Assembly: GCA_002372875.1 (NCBI GenBank)
Contig: DFJD01000054.1
Span: 1-12,463, forward strand
Direction: 5' to 3'
DNA from: Clostridiales bacterium UBA3680
Lineage (GTDB): Bacteria > Bacillota > Clostridia > Lachnospirales > CAG-274
Length of the DNA stretch: 12,463 bases
Shown here: one piece after another, positions 1 to 7,225 of the stretch
Numbering within the stretch: position 1 is the first letter of the stretch
Layout: the number at the start of each line of letters is the position of its first letter
Translations under genes and position numbers: made by a program
Notes under the pieces: generated by a model
Told to the model about the DNA's origin: nothing
Seen by the model: only the letters and a program-made list of their open reading frames with translations
The model's database searches: none

Positions 1-23
1 CTGCCCATTCGGGGCAAACTAAA

Positions 24-56
24 AATCACCTCACGTATATTATACGAGAGGTGATT
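24..56 (-). terminator. Intrinsic terminator at the left edge of the accessory region
   Basis: The arms AATCACCTC (24-32) and GAGGTGATT (48-56) pair over 9 bp. Inside them CGTATA (34-39) pairs with TATACG (41-46), with one unpaired base on each side. Read on the minus strand, the hairpin runs into a T-run (TTTTTAG, bases 25 down to 19), as an intrinsic terminator should. It lies about 75 bases past the stop of the methyltransferase remnant and would end transcription from the genes to its right. The plus-strand side has no T-run, so it should work mainly in the minus direction. Confidence 0.65.
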
Positions 57-132
57 GGAATATGCAAGTTATTGCAACATTTTTGCACATTTTTGAATTA
101 TTGTATTGTTAACAGGTCTTTTTCGTATATAT

Positions 133-405
133 TCATATTTCACCCTTTGCAAAAAGATTATCTTTACCCATCCCGCAAACATAAGGATTGCTGTCATACA
201 TGTGGCAGAACTCAAGAGATTGCATTCTTTGCACAGGATCATTCACGATCTTAACAAGTATCTCATTGGGAATCGTCCTTGCAAAAGCACCGGGACCTGC
301 CAGTTCAACATTCTTTACACCGTTCTTTTCAAGAATCCCCCTAAGTTCGTCAGGCATGAAATGATACGAGATACTCCATGGTGCCTCGCCTCTGTCATAC
401 GTCAC
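133..405 (-). pseudogene. 3' remnant of a class I SAM-dependent methyltransferase gene
   Basis: The 90 codons resemble the C-terminal third of small class I SAM-dependent methyltransferases common in gut Clostridia, with recognisable stretches such as SYHFMPDELRGILEKNGV and PVQRMQSLEFC. That identification is from memory of the family. Whole family members are about 250 residues and begin with a Rossmann-fold SAM-binding half containing a glycine-rich motif; none of that is present. The only start in the open stretch is a GTG at 405 with no ribosome binding site. The frame stays open upstream for five more codons (F-I-R-I-I) and then meets a TAG at 421-423, so the similarity seems to run past the apparent start. 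I read it as a decayed fragment left by recombination, not a working enzyme. The natural C-terminus looks intact. A short independent protein cannot be excluded. Confidence 0.6.
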
Positions 406-454
406 GATAATTCGAATAAACTATGCAAATAGATAACACTGATTATATGTTCAT

Positions 455-1378
455 CTAGTCGGCTACATTAAAATAATGATTTGCAATAGCTTTTCTCCGA
501 AGTCTATAGTATTCCATGTAATAGCGTTCTGTAATTGCCAGTGTAGCTTTTGCAACACTCTTAAAATACTTCTCCGTATCAGCTTTTTGTAAGCAATACA
601 ACTCACCTCGAATATTGCTCTTTAATCTGTCATACGATTTGCTTTCCTTAAATCTCCCATCAATGTGACCATTGTTATGAACAAAATTGTTTCTCAAATT
701 AACTACATCAATCAAATCGTTCCAGACATCTGTATCCACAAGTGCCTTTATATCAATGCTAAACGCCTTTTTATATTGATCATTGGCTTTTTCAATAAGC
801 ATAAAGTCATTTCCCATTTGCTTATCAATGCTTTTTTGAATGTATTTATTGCTGCCGTTATTTAGATTGTTGATAAATAATAATGCTTCAAAATAGTCTC
901 TAAAAACAACTTCTATAATAGAAACAAGTGTAATAAGCTCCATTTGATAGGCTTCATAGCCAAGCAACCACTCTTCGGCATCTTTATACTTTCGCTTTTT
1001 TACCTTTAATCCTTCTTCCACAATCTGGGAAAGTCTAATGAATCTCGCAAGATGCTCAAAACAAACATTAATGGTAGAGTTTCTCCCACAATGACAACAA
1101 TAATTTAAGCCTCCAGAATTCTTCCACTTCCCATCTTCAGGAATTATTTGGATGGTTCCACAATATGGACAACAAAGCTGATACAGCTTTATCCTTCTCC
1201 GACGCATGTTTTTGAAAAAATCTCTTTTAGATAATTTACGACTACCTATTGTTTTAGCAAATTTACAATAACTTTTGTAATATACGTTTTTCATAAACGT
1301 TTGATGCGTGTTATCAAATTCAGAAATAAAATTCTCATCAACCAAGCAATATAATTCATTTTTAGATTTAAGTTTCAT
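455..1378 (-). CDS. Zinc-ribbon protein with a HEPN-type R-x4-H motif, hypothetical
   Basis: I do not recognise the family. Numbering from the upstream ATG at 1402, a zinc ribbon is formed by C78-P-Y-C81 and C102-C-H-C105, preceded by a basic stretch (MRRRR, 66-70) that could bind nucleic acid. The C-terminal half (about 150-305) looks all-helical and holds R237-N-N-F-V-H242. This is the R-polar-x3-H signature of HEPN domains, many of which are metal-independent RNases in toxin and defence systems. The function is therefore an inference: an RNA-cleaving or RNA-binding effector with a zinc-ribbon sensor. The start at 1378 is preferred because AGGGG lies 5 bases before it, whereas the ATG at 1402 has no ribosome binding site; the protein is then 307 residues. 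It is more AT-rich than the nuclease gene upstream, which suggests a separate origin. It is the last intact gene of the accessory block. Confidence 0.7.
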   Translation of the reverse strand: MKLKSKNELYCLVDENFISEFDNTHQTFMKNVYYKSYCKFAKTIGSRKLSKRDFFKNMRRRRIKLYQLCCPYCGTIQIIPEDGKWKNSGGLNYCCHCGRNSTINVCFEHLARFIRLSQIVEEGLKVKKRKYKDAEEWLLGYEAYQMELITLVSIIEVVFRDYFEALLFINNLNNGSNKYIQKSIDKQMGNDFMLIEKANDQYKKAFSIDIKALVDTDVWNDLIDVVNLRNNFVHNNGHIDGRFKESKSYDRLKSNIRGELYCLQKADTEKYFKSVAKATLAITERYYMEYYRLRRKAIANHYFNVAD

Positions 1379-1449
1379 GTTTACCCCTACAAATACATTC
1401 ATTACTTAACCGGTTACAAACAGTCCTTTTTCATTTCTCACATTTTGAA

Positions 1450-1572
1450 TCACACCATATACAGAATTCTTCGCTGATTTTTATTATTTCTACTATCATT
1501 ATCCGCAAGAAAAACCATTTTCCCTTGTTTGTTGAGCTTATCTATGATTTTTTTCAATTCTTCTGATACCAT
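1450..1572 (-). CDS. Small ORF of 40 residues between nuclease and HEPN-like genes
   Basis: The ATG at 1572 is preceded by GGAAAGGAAG about 7 bases upstream, and it begins 18 bases after the stop of the DUF262 nuclease gene. That spacing and ribosome binding site suggest it is translated. The product starts MVSEELKKIIDKLNKQGK and ends NQRRILYMV. It has a lysine-rich helical first half, a short hydrophobic strand (MVFLA) and a basic tail. I recognise no family. It could be a small partner, such as an antitoxin or inhibitor, of the genes on either side. It could equally be the 5' remnant of a longer gene cut off at the TGA. A 71-base gap follows before the preferred start of the HEPN-like gene. 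Confidence 0.45.
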   Translation of the reverse strand: MVSEELKKIIDKLNKQGKMVFLADNDSRNNKNQRRILYMV

Positions 1573-1590
1573 TATCTATGCTTCCTTTCC

Positions 1591-3414
1591 TTAACTGAAC
1601 ATCTCCGTATTCCAAACCAGATTGAACAACTGTACAAGAAGCTGAATTCTCTCTGTTATTTCTGCCTTGCCAAACCGCGCATAAGGCTTGAAGCCCAGCC
1701 CATTGTCGGCAATAAACTTCTTGAACTTCGGATTATTCTGGTATGCCTGATTTCCAAGTGACTCTGTGTATATATTGCCTTCGTTGGAGCAATACTTCGA
1801 GAGCTTGTAATCGTATTTGGAATCATTCAGGCTTGCATTGATGCTCTTATGCAGAAGCAGCAGTGCACCGAAACTATTTCTCCAGCGTCTGAATTCTTCC
1901 TGATCAGCATATTCACTGGTGAACCATTCGTAATGATCCGTGATGATATGCTCGATTTCAAACGGATTATTTGTCTGCGTATTCAGGTAATTGCAGTAAT
2001 TAGAAGCCACTCCGGTCTGCTCCTCAATATAACCGGTGATGCGGGCAAGCATATTTTTGATGTACTTCTTGGTAAAGCTGTTCAAACGCAATTCTGGAAG
2101 TGCCACAGCCGGATCATAAGCGAGGTTCTCATATTGTGCTTTCAGGCGGGCCTTCAAATCCTCAACCGAGCAGCGACGAATATTCTTCGTCACATTGAAC
2201 ACATAGTTCTTGATCGTGCTGTAGTCCACGGATTTATAGTTTGTTACTCTGGCAGTAATCAGCAGGTCAATAAACCGAGCAACCAGATTCATTTTTACAA
2301 TGATGACTGGCCAAGTATCCTCATAGCAAATCGGTGCCAGCAACAGCTGCGGTTGGAGCGTAAAAATAACCTGCGCATTGTAATAGATGTATTTTGTTTC
2401 TTCCGCGAAGGTGTTCTCTGCCTCGCGGATTTTTTTATAGACATCGGCAAACTTCGAGAACTTCATGATAAACAGCTCAAAGTCATCCGTAGAAGAAAGA
2501 CCCAGCTTATCACGCTCATCACGTACCCACTTATGGAAAGAACCACCGATGATATCGAAGTCCTGATTTACAGCACCTGCCTTCGTTTCACGAATAGTCT
2601 CTGCATATTGCGCTCTCAGCCACGCCTTGATAAAGGTCTCATCGCCCTTATCGTCATCCTTCTTAAGAGTGAGAACCTTTTCCTTCCATATATCATTGAG
2701 CTTCTCTCGCTTTGTATCATCCTTAATCTCGGATAGCAGATAACCCTTCAGCATTTCGGTGGATGTAAGGCTAAGGCCACGGTCGTTCATGGTAACGAAA
2801 ACCTTGTGTGCGTCCTGCTCTGTTGTGGCAACAATCTCAATAAAGAATACCTTCTCGGCCAGCCAGTCGCAGAAATGCAAAAGCATATCGTCAGTAATAT
2901 CATCGGCAGGAAAGACATCGATGATATCGTTGTATCTGCCATAGAGGTTTTTTACCGACTCTCCAACATCTGTTATATCGAACGGCTGATCGTTGAAAAT
3001 GGCATTCATACAATCAGACCTATCATCAACATTGATATTGAAAGATTTCGTTCCATACGCCTCGGAGAAAATCATCTGCTCGATCATGCTATAGCTCTGG
3101 CCAAGCGTGCGCAGCCGATTATTGAGATACATCAGTAACAGTGTAAGCGAAGAAAACCTCTGCTGCCCATCGATGATAGCATTCTCTCTACCGGCGAGGA
3201 CAATGGAGCCCATGAAGTATGCGCCATAATCCTGCACCTTCTGACGGTTATCGCCGGGAACATAGTAATCCAAAAACTCCGATGTCAGATCATCAATCAA
3301 TTCTTCGATATGCTTCCTCTGCCACATGTATTCACGCTGATAATAATGAATAGAATACTTCGTGTTCTGCATCAGCTGCTTCAAACTCTTAGGAGAGCCT
3401 TCAATCTTTTTCAT
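1591..3414 (-). CDS. DUF262-DUF1524 (GmrSD/SspE-type) nuclease
   Basis: The N-terminal DUF262 domain (about 10-240, counting from a TTG at 3429) carries YQREYMW (30-36), DGQQR (87-91) and F-V-T-M-N-D-R-G-L-S with a following E-M-L-K-G (211-229), all hallmarks of the family. The C-terminal DUF1524 domain (about 480-600) is an HNH-like nuclease: E493-H494-I, then R-N518-S-F-G and N531. Known members include the type IV enzyme GmrSD and SspE. They use DUF262 for nucleotide binding or modification sensing and DUF1524 to cut DNA, typically phage DNA that is modified or unmodified relative to the host. The start at 3414 (MKKIEG) is chosen because GGAGG sits 6 bases upstream, giving 607 residues, typical for single-chain members. 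The usual H-x-x-P of DUF1524 reads H-I-I-T here. No partner modification gene is visible in the window. Defence is inferred from family. Confidence 0.87.
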   Translation of the reverse strand: MKKIEGSPKSLKQLMQNTKYSIHYYQREYMWQRKHIEELIDDLTSEFLDYYVPGDNRQKVQDYGAYFMGSIVLAGRENAIIDGQQRFSSLTLLLMYLNNRLRTLGQSYSMIEQMIFSEAYGTKSFNINVDDRSDCMNAIFNDQPFDITDVGESVKNLYGRYNDIIDVFPADDITDDMLLHFCDWLAEKVFFIEIVATTEQDAHKVFVTMNDRGLSLTSTEMLKGYLLSEIKDDTKREKLNDIWKEKVLTLKKDDDKGDETFIKAWLRAQYAETIRETKAGAVNQDFDIIGGSFHKWVRDERDKLGLSSTDDFELFIMKFSKFADVYKKIREAENTFAEETKYIYYNAQVIFTLQPQLLLAPICYEDTWPVIIVKMNLVARFIDLLITARVTNYKSVDYSTIKNYVFNVTKNIRRCSVEDLKARLKAQYENLAYDPAVALPELRLNSFTKKYIKNMLARITGYIEEQTGVASNYCNYLNTQTNNPFEIEHIITDHYEWFTSEYADQEEFRRWRNSFGALLLLHKSINASLNDSKYDYKLSKYCSNEGNIYTESLGNQAYQNNPKFKKFIADNGLGFKPYARFGKAEITERIQLLVQLFNLVWNTEMFS

Positions 3415-3497
3415 AAGTTTCCTCCACAATAACTATATAGTCGAATCAATGTCCTCTTCGTTAATGAATAATTCCGTTCTCTTTTTATCGATAATCC

Positions 3498-3764
3498 TTA
3501 TATCATCTGAAAATGTCTCATGGCATCTTCGATTGCCTTAACTTTCTCTTCAGGGCATCCGGGCTGCTTACTGTCGGGAGACTTGGGCTTGTTGTAGTTC
3601 TCGCGTTCTATGATACCATGCTTCTGCTTCACCTGCGCAATATTGAGATTAGTCACCCGATATCCGTACTTCTCTTTTATCCAGTCCCGTATGGCATTGT
3701 AAGTCGCGCCCTTCTTGAACCCGTCCGTGTCCATATCCTCCAGACTGAACTCAACCCGCAATTT
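3498..3764 (-). pseudogene. RlmD-type C-terminal extension, separated from rlmD by an in-frame TAG
   Basis: These 89 codons (K, then L from TTG at 3761, and 87 more) follow the rlmD stop codon directly and in the same frame. The sequence (RVEFSLEDMD, then GATYNAIRDWIKEKYG, then IERENYNKPKSPDSKQPG and a final AMRHFQMI) resembles C-terminal extensions I recall on RlmD/RumA-like proteins of Clostridia and their mobile elements. If the TAG were CAG, one uninterrupted 544-residue protein would result. There is no good ribosome binding site for independent translation: GGAG is about 14 bases before the TTG, and the GGAGG before the next ATG (3734) is only 2 bases away. The codons are visibly more GC-rich than those of rlmD. 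Options are a nonsense mutation, stop readthrough, or a fragment brought in with mobile DNA. A separately translated small protein is less likely. Confidence 0.6.
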
Positions 3765-5132
3765 CTATGACTTGACGTCTCCCTTGGACAATAAACAAAC
3801 CGTCTCAACGTGATATGTTCTCGGAAACATATCAACCGATTGTATTCTTATTATTTTATAGCCATAATTTTCAAATGCAAGCAGATCTTTTGACAAAGAC
3901 GAAGCTTTACAGCTTACATACACTATTTTTTCGGCATTGAAAGCCGCTATTTTTTCTATCGCCTTGGGATTTATACCTTCACGAGGAGGGTCGAGAATAA
4001 TGGTATCCGGTCTTTCCTGCAGGCTGTCTACCGTTTTGAATACATCACCTGCTATAAATGTACAGTTGTCTATTCCGTTAAGTTCGGCGTTTTGTTTTGC
4101 CGCCAAAACAGCCTGTTCAACTATTTCTATTCCTATTACCTTTTTTGCATTCTTGCTTAGAATTTGGGCAATTGTGCCTGTTCCGCAATAAAGGTCGAAA
4201 ATAGTCTTATTATCGCTGCTTCCTGCAAAGTCTCTTACGACCGAGTAGAGTTTTTCAGCTCCGAGTGTATTTGTTTGAAAAAACGAAAAAGGAGTTATCT
4301 TAAAGCTAAGGTCAAGACATTTTTCGGTTATAAACTCTTCCCCGTAAAGTATATTCGTTTTATCCGCTTTTACAACATCGCCCATTCCATCGTTTATTAT
4401 GTGAGAGAGGCACTTTATTTTTCCTTCCGTATCCAGTGATAAAATCTTATCTTTTAAAGGACTCAGCTCTGTTCTCAGCTCACTTGTGGTAACAAGTGCC
4501 ACAAAAATTTCTCCTGTATAATGAGCCCTTCTTACAAGCAAATGGCGAAGTGAGCCCGTATGTTTCATACGGTGATAGAATTTTTCATCGGTCTTACGAA
4601 AAAAATCGACTACAGCGGCAACGATTTTTTTTATATCATCATGCACAAGCTTACATTTATCGGCATTGTAAACTTCATAATTACTGTTTCTTTTGCGCAT
4701 ACCGAGACAGACCTCTCCGTCTTTTTCGTTGTCACCAAAGGAAAACTCCATCTTGTTTCTATAGCTTTCCGTCTGCGGTGAGGGAATTATCCCACAATAT
4801 TCATAATCGGAGATCCCTGCTTTATTGAGCAGATCGAGCACAACTTTTTTCTTGAATTCAAGCTCCTTTTCATAGCTTATTGTTCTGTAGGTGCAACCAC
4901 CGCATATTTCAAAGCCGGCACAATCCGCGTTATTTTCATAGGGAGCTCTTGATACTATTTTTACAAGTCTTCCCTCGTATTTTCCCTTTTTCTTTTTTAT
5001 GTCTGCAATAATTTTTTGTCCCGGAATTGTATTCTTTACAGATACTCTTTCTCCGTTAAACTGCCCCTCTCCCTTATTTGGAAAAGATAAATCAATTATT
5101 TCCGTTTCCGTATCTTTATATATTTTCGCCAT
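3765..5132 (-). CDS. rlmD: 23S rRNA (uracil-5-)-methyltransferase, RlmD/RumA type
   Basis: This SAM-dependent enzyme methylates carbon 5 of a uridine in 23S rRNA. An N-terminal TRAM RNA-binding domain spans about 1-59. An iron-sulphur cluster site is formed by C71-x5-C77-x2-C80 and probably C160. The catalytic domain shows SFFQTNT (283-289), the SAM-binding D-L-Y-C-G-T-G-T (313-320), DPPREG (381-386), the nucleophile C408 in YVSCKA and the general-base region H-V-E-T (441-444). The 455 residues are a normal family length, so the core enzyme should work even without the extension beyond its TAG. GAAAGG lies 7 bases before the ATG. A strong terminator sits 23 bases upstream of that ATG, so expression needs readthrough or an internal promoter. 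Firmicutes often carry several paralogues, so the exact target uridine (U1939 or U747) is not certain. Confidence 0.93.
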   Translation of the reverse strand: MAKIYKDTETEIIDLSFPNKGEGQFNGERVSVKNTIPGQKIIADIKKKKGKYEGRLVKIVSRAPYENNADCAGFEICGGCTYRTISYEKELEFKKKVVLDLLNKAGISDYEYCGIIPSPQTESYRNKMEFSFGDNEKDGEVCLGMRKRNSNYEVYNADKCKLVHDDIKKIVAAVVDFFRKTDEKFYHRMKHTGSLRHLLVRRAHYTGEIFVALVTTSELRTELSPLKDKILSLDTEGKIKCLSHIINDGMGDVVKADKTNILYGEEFITEKCLDLSFKITPFSFFQTNTLGAEKLYSVVRDFAGSSDNKTIFDLYCGTGTIAQILSKNAKKVIGIEIVEQAVLAAKQNAELNGIDNCTFIAGDVFKTVDSLQERPDTIILDPPREGINPKAIEKIAAFNAEKIVYVSCKASSLSKDLLAFENYGYKIIRIQSVDMFPRTYHVETVCLLSKGDVKS

Positions 5133-5155
5133 ATATTTACCTTTCTTATAAAAAT

Positions 5156-5175
5156 CGGGATCGTTTCCGATCCCG
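5156..5175 (-). terminator. Intrinsic terminator after the DAHP synthase gene
   Basis: An 8-bp perfect stem (CGGGATCG / CGATCCCG) closes a GAAA tetraloop on the minus strand and is followed by ATTTTTATAAG. It lies 16 bases past the DAHP synthase stop and should end the valS-channel-aroF transcript before rlmD. The plus-strand direction has no T-run. Confidence 0.9.
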
Positions 5176-5191
5176 TAAAAATCAGTGGTTC

Positions 5192-6235
5192 CTATTGACT
5201 TAATCTGTCCTTCATCTCATACAGAAGCTCTTTTGTATCCTCAAAGCTAAGGCAAGGGTCGGTAATGGATTTTCCGTAGATATGTTCAATATCGGGGCCT
5301 ACCTTCTGGTTGCCTCCTTCTATGTAGCTTTCTATCATAACACCCTTAACTATTTTACTGAGTCTTTCACTGTATTTCATTGAATGTAAAACATCTCTTA
5401 CGATTCTGGGCTGTTCGGTGTGTTTCTTTTTTGAATTGGAATGATTTACATCAACAATAATGGCAGGGAAGGAGCAACCCGATTTTTCATACATATCGGT
5501 GGCAAGGATAAGGTCTTCATAGTGATAGTTTTGTATATCATTTCCATGCTTGTTTACAGAACCTCTCATTATTGCGTGAGCAAGAGGATTACCGCTTGTT
5601 TTTACTTCATAGCCGTTATATATGTAATCGTGAGAGGTCTGTGCGGCGGTTATGGCATTGAACATTACCGAAAGGGTACCACTCATAGGATTTTTCATAC
5701 CCACGGGGCAGTCTATGGCACTTGCCGTTAAACGGTGTTGTTGATTTTCGACACTTCTTGCCCCTACTGCAATGTAGGATAATATGTCCGATACATAAGG
5801 CAGGTTTGAAGGATAGAGCATCTCATCTGCTATAGGCATACCCGTTTCCTTCATTACTCTGAGATACATATGTCTTATTGCGTGCAAGCCTTCCACCATA
5901 TTGGGCTTGCCCTCGGGGTCGGGCTGGTGCATCATACCCTTGTAGCCTAAACCCGTTGTTCTGGGCTTTCCTGTATAAACTCTGGGCACAAGAAAAAGCT
6001 TATCCTTGACCTCTTGGTTAACCTTGGAAAGTCGACGCATATAATCGCAAACCGCCTCTTCATCGTCGGCAGAACAAGGCCCTACAAGAACTATAAATCG
6101 ATTATCTCTTCCTTCAAATATTGCCCTTAACTGCTCGTCATTTTTTTCTTTTATAGCCTTTAGCTCGGGCGTAACGGGATTTTGTTCCTTTATCTGCTCG
6201 GGGGTAGGCAACTGTCTTATATTTTGAAAACTCAT
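5192..6235 (-). CDS. aroF: 3-deoxy-7-phosphoheptulonate (DAHP) synthase, class I
   Basis: This enzyme condenses phosphoenolpyruvate with erythrose 4-phosphate, the first step of the shikimate pathway to aromatic amino acids. Visible signatures are VGPCS with the metal-binding C54, KPRTTGLGYKG (90-100) for substrate binding, GARSVENQQHR (158-168), H265 in DVNHSNS, E302 in IESYIEGGNQ, and D326 in DPCLSFED. The length of 347 is normal for the AroF/G/H subfamily (class I-alpha). These enzymes are usually inhibited by an aromatic amino acid; I cannot tell which one from sequence, so the symbol is generic. The start is supported by AGAGG 5 bases upstream. The gene begins 9 bases after the K+ channel gene ends, so the two are probably cotranscribed, and a strong terminator follows. 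No aromatic-amino-acid leader or T-box of its own is present. Confidence 0.95.
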   Translation of the reverse strand: MSFQNIRQLPTPEQIKEQNPVTPELKAIKEKNDEQLRAIFEGRDNRFIVLVGPCSADDEEAVCDYMRRLSKVNQEVKDKLFLVPRVYTGKPRTTGLGYKGMMHQPDPEGKPNMVEGLHAIRHMYLRVMKETGMPIADEMLYPSNLPYVSDILSYIAVGARSVENQQHRLTASAIDCPVGMKNPMSGTLSVMFNAITAAQTSHDYIYNGYEVKTSGNPLAHAIMRGSVNKHGNDIQNYHYEDLILATDMYEKSGCSFPAIIVDVNHSNSKKKHTEQPRIVRDVLHSMKYSERLSKIVKGVMIESYIEGGNQKVGPDIEHIYGKSITDPCLSFEDTKELLYEMKDRLSQ

Positions 6236-6244
6236 TTTAACCTC

Positions 6245-7204
6245 TTATTGTTGTATTTTTCGACCGATTACTATAATATCATCATCTTCCACCATCATAT
6301 CTTTGGCAGGTATTATTGCCGCTCCGTTCCTTATAAGGACCTGAACTTTTATGTCATATTCCTTGTAGAGCCGTTCTACTGTTTTGTTGCAATAGAAACT
6401 GCCTTCATCGACGGTAGTCACCTCGGTTTTAGTCATATTTACGGGTGCTTTTGAGGAAAGGGCTGTATACTGTTCAACAAAACCCGCGGATATGATACCC
6501 GTTGGTATCGCCACAACTCCCACTCCAAGGAAGGTAGTGAAAATTGCAAGTATCTTTCCTGCAACCGTTATAGGATATATGTCACCGTAGCCGACTGTAA
6601 ATATAGTGGAAAGGCTCCACCATATTCCCGAAAAAGCATTTCGGAAAGCCTCGGGCTGAACGGAATGTTCTATTGCATACATACTCATAGATGAAGCAAG
6701 CATAAGTATAATGATTATAAACACGGATGAGAGTATTTGATTTCGTTTTTCCACTATAACCGTTTTTATAACATTAAAGGAGTCATAGGCGGCATTTATC
6801 CTGAAAAGACGGAATATCCTTATCACTCTCAAGAGGCGAAATGCCACAAAACCCGTGAAATAATAGGCGGGCAAAATAGTCAGAAAATCTACGATCCCGT
6901 CAAAGGAAAACAAAAATTTGACCACCGCCTTATCTCTTGAAAGGTTGCTGTACAAGTATTCCGCCGTCCATATCCTCAGGGCATATTCCACACAGAAAAA
7001 TGCCACGGTGCAAATCTCGATGATCGTAAAAAAGCCCTGCATATCCTTTAATTCATCAAAGGTCTCAAGAAAAAGCACCGAAATATTAAGTGTTATTGCC
7101 AAAACTATCGTAAAATCAAATAATCTTGATACTATATCGTTTTTCTTGCCTATTTGTATAATGTCAAATATTCTTTTTTTTAAATTATTTTTGTCCTTAG
7201 GCAT
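6245..7204 (-). CDS. Voltage-gated potassium channel with a C-terminal TrkA-C-like domain
   Basis: This is a six-helix membrane channel subunit. Segments S1 (about 27-45), S2 (56-76) and S3 (99-115) lead to an S4 voltage sensor with five arginines at every third position (R123, R126, R129, R132, R135). S5 (155-178), a pore helix and the K+ selectivity filter T203-V-G-Y-G-D208 follow, then S6 (213-240) with a proline hinge (A-I-P-T-G). The remaining C-terminus (about 263-319), ending E-D-D-D-I-I-V-I-G, resembles the small TrkA-C/RCK-C ligand-binding domain of K+ transport proteins; the Rossmann RCK-N part is absent. Four subunits would form a pore in the cytoplasmic membrane. The ATG at 7204 has no clear ribosome binding site and lies 21 bases after valS, so translation may depend on coupling. 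Its function between valS and aroF is not explained by pathway. Confidence 0.92.
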   Translation of the reverse strand: MPKDKNNLKKRIFDIIQIGKKNDIVSRLFDFTIVLAITLNISVLFLETFDELKDMQGFFTIIEICTVAFFCVEYALRIWTAEYLYSNLSRDKAVVKFLFSFDGIVDFLTILPAYYFTGFVAFRLLRVIRIFRLFRINAAYDSFNVIKTVIVEKRNQILSSVFIIIILMLASSMSMYAIEHSVQPEAFRNAFSGIWWSLSTIFTVGYGDIYPITVAGKILAIFTTFLGVGVVAIPTGIISAGFVEQYTALSSKAPVNMTKTEVTTVDEGSFYCNKTVERLYKEYDIKVQVLIRNGAAIIPAKDMMVEDDDIIVIGRKIQQ

Positions 7205-7225
7205 AGCTTTTTTTCATTGTATGAC

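Noticed and set aside
1379..1402. ATG at 1402 as start of the HEPN-like protein
   Set aside because: No ribosome binding site precedes it, whereas the ATG at 1378 has AGGGG at a good distance.
1849..2736. Long plus-strand open frame of 295 codons opposite the nuclease gene
   Set aside because: It is antisense to the well-supported DUF262-DUF1524 gene, lacks a ribosome binding site and shows no protein family features.
3415..3429. TTG at 3429 as start of the nuclease
   Set aside because: The ATG at 3414 has GGAGG 6 bases upstream, which would fall inside the coding region if the TTG were used.
1..3764. CRISPR array, tRNA or rRNA genes, insertion sequence ends
   Set aside because: I saw no regularly spaced repeats, cloverleaf-forming sequence with CCA-type end, transposase or paired terminal repeats; only single hairpins and gene remnants are present.
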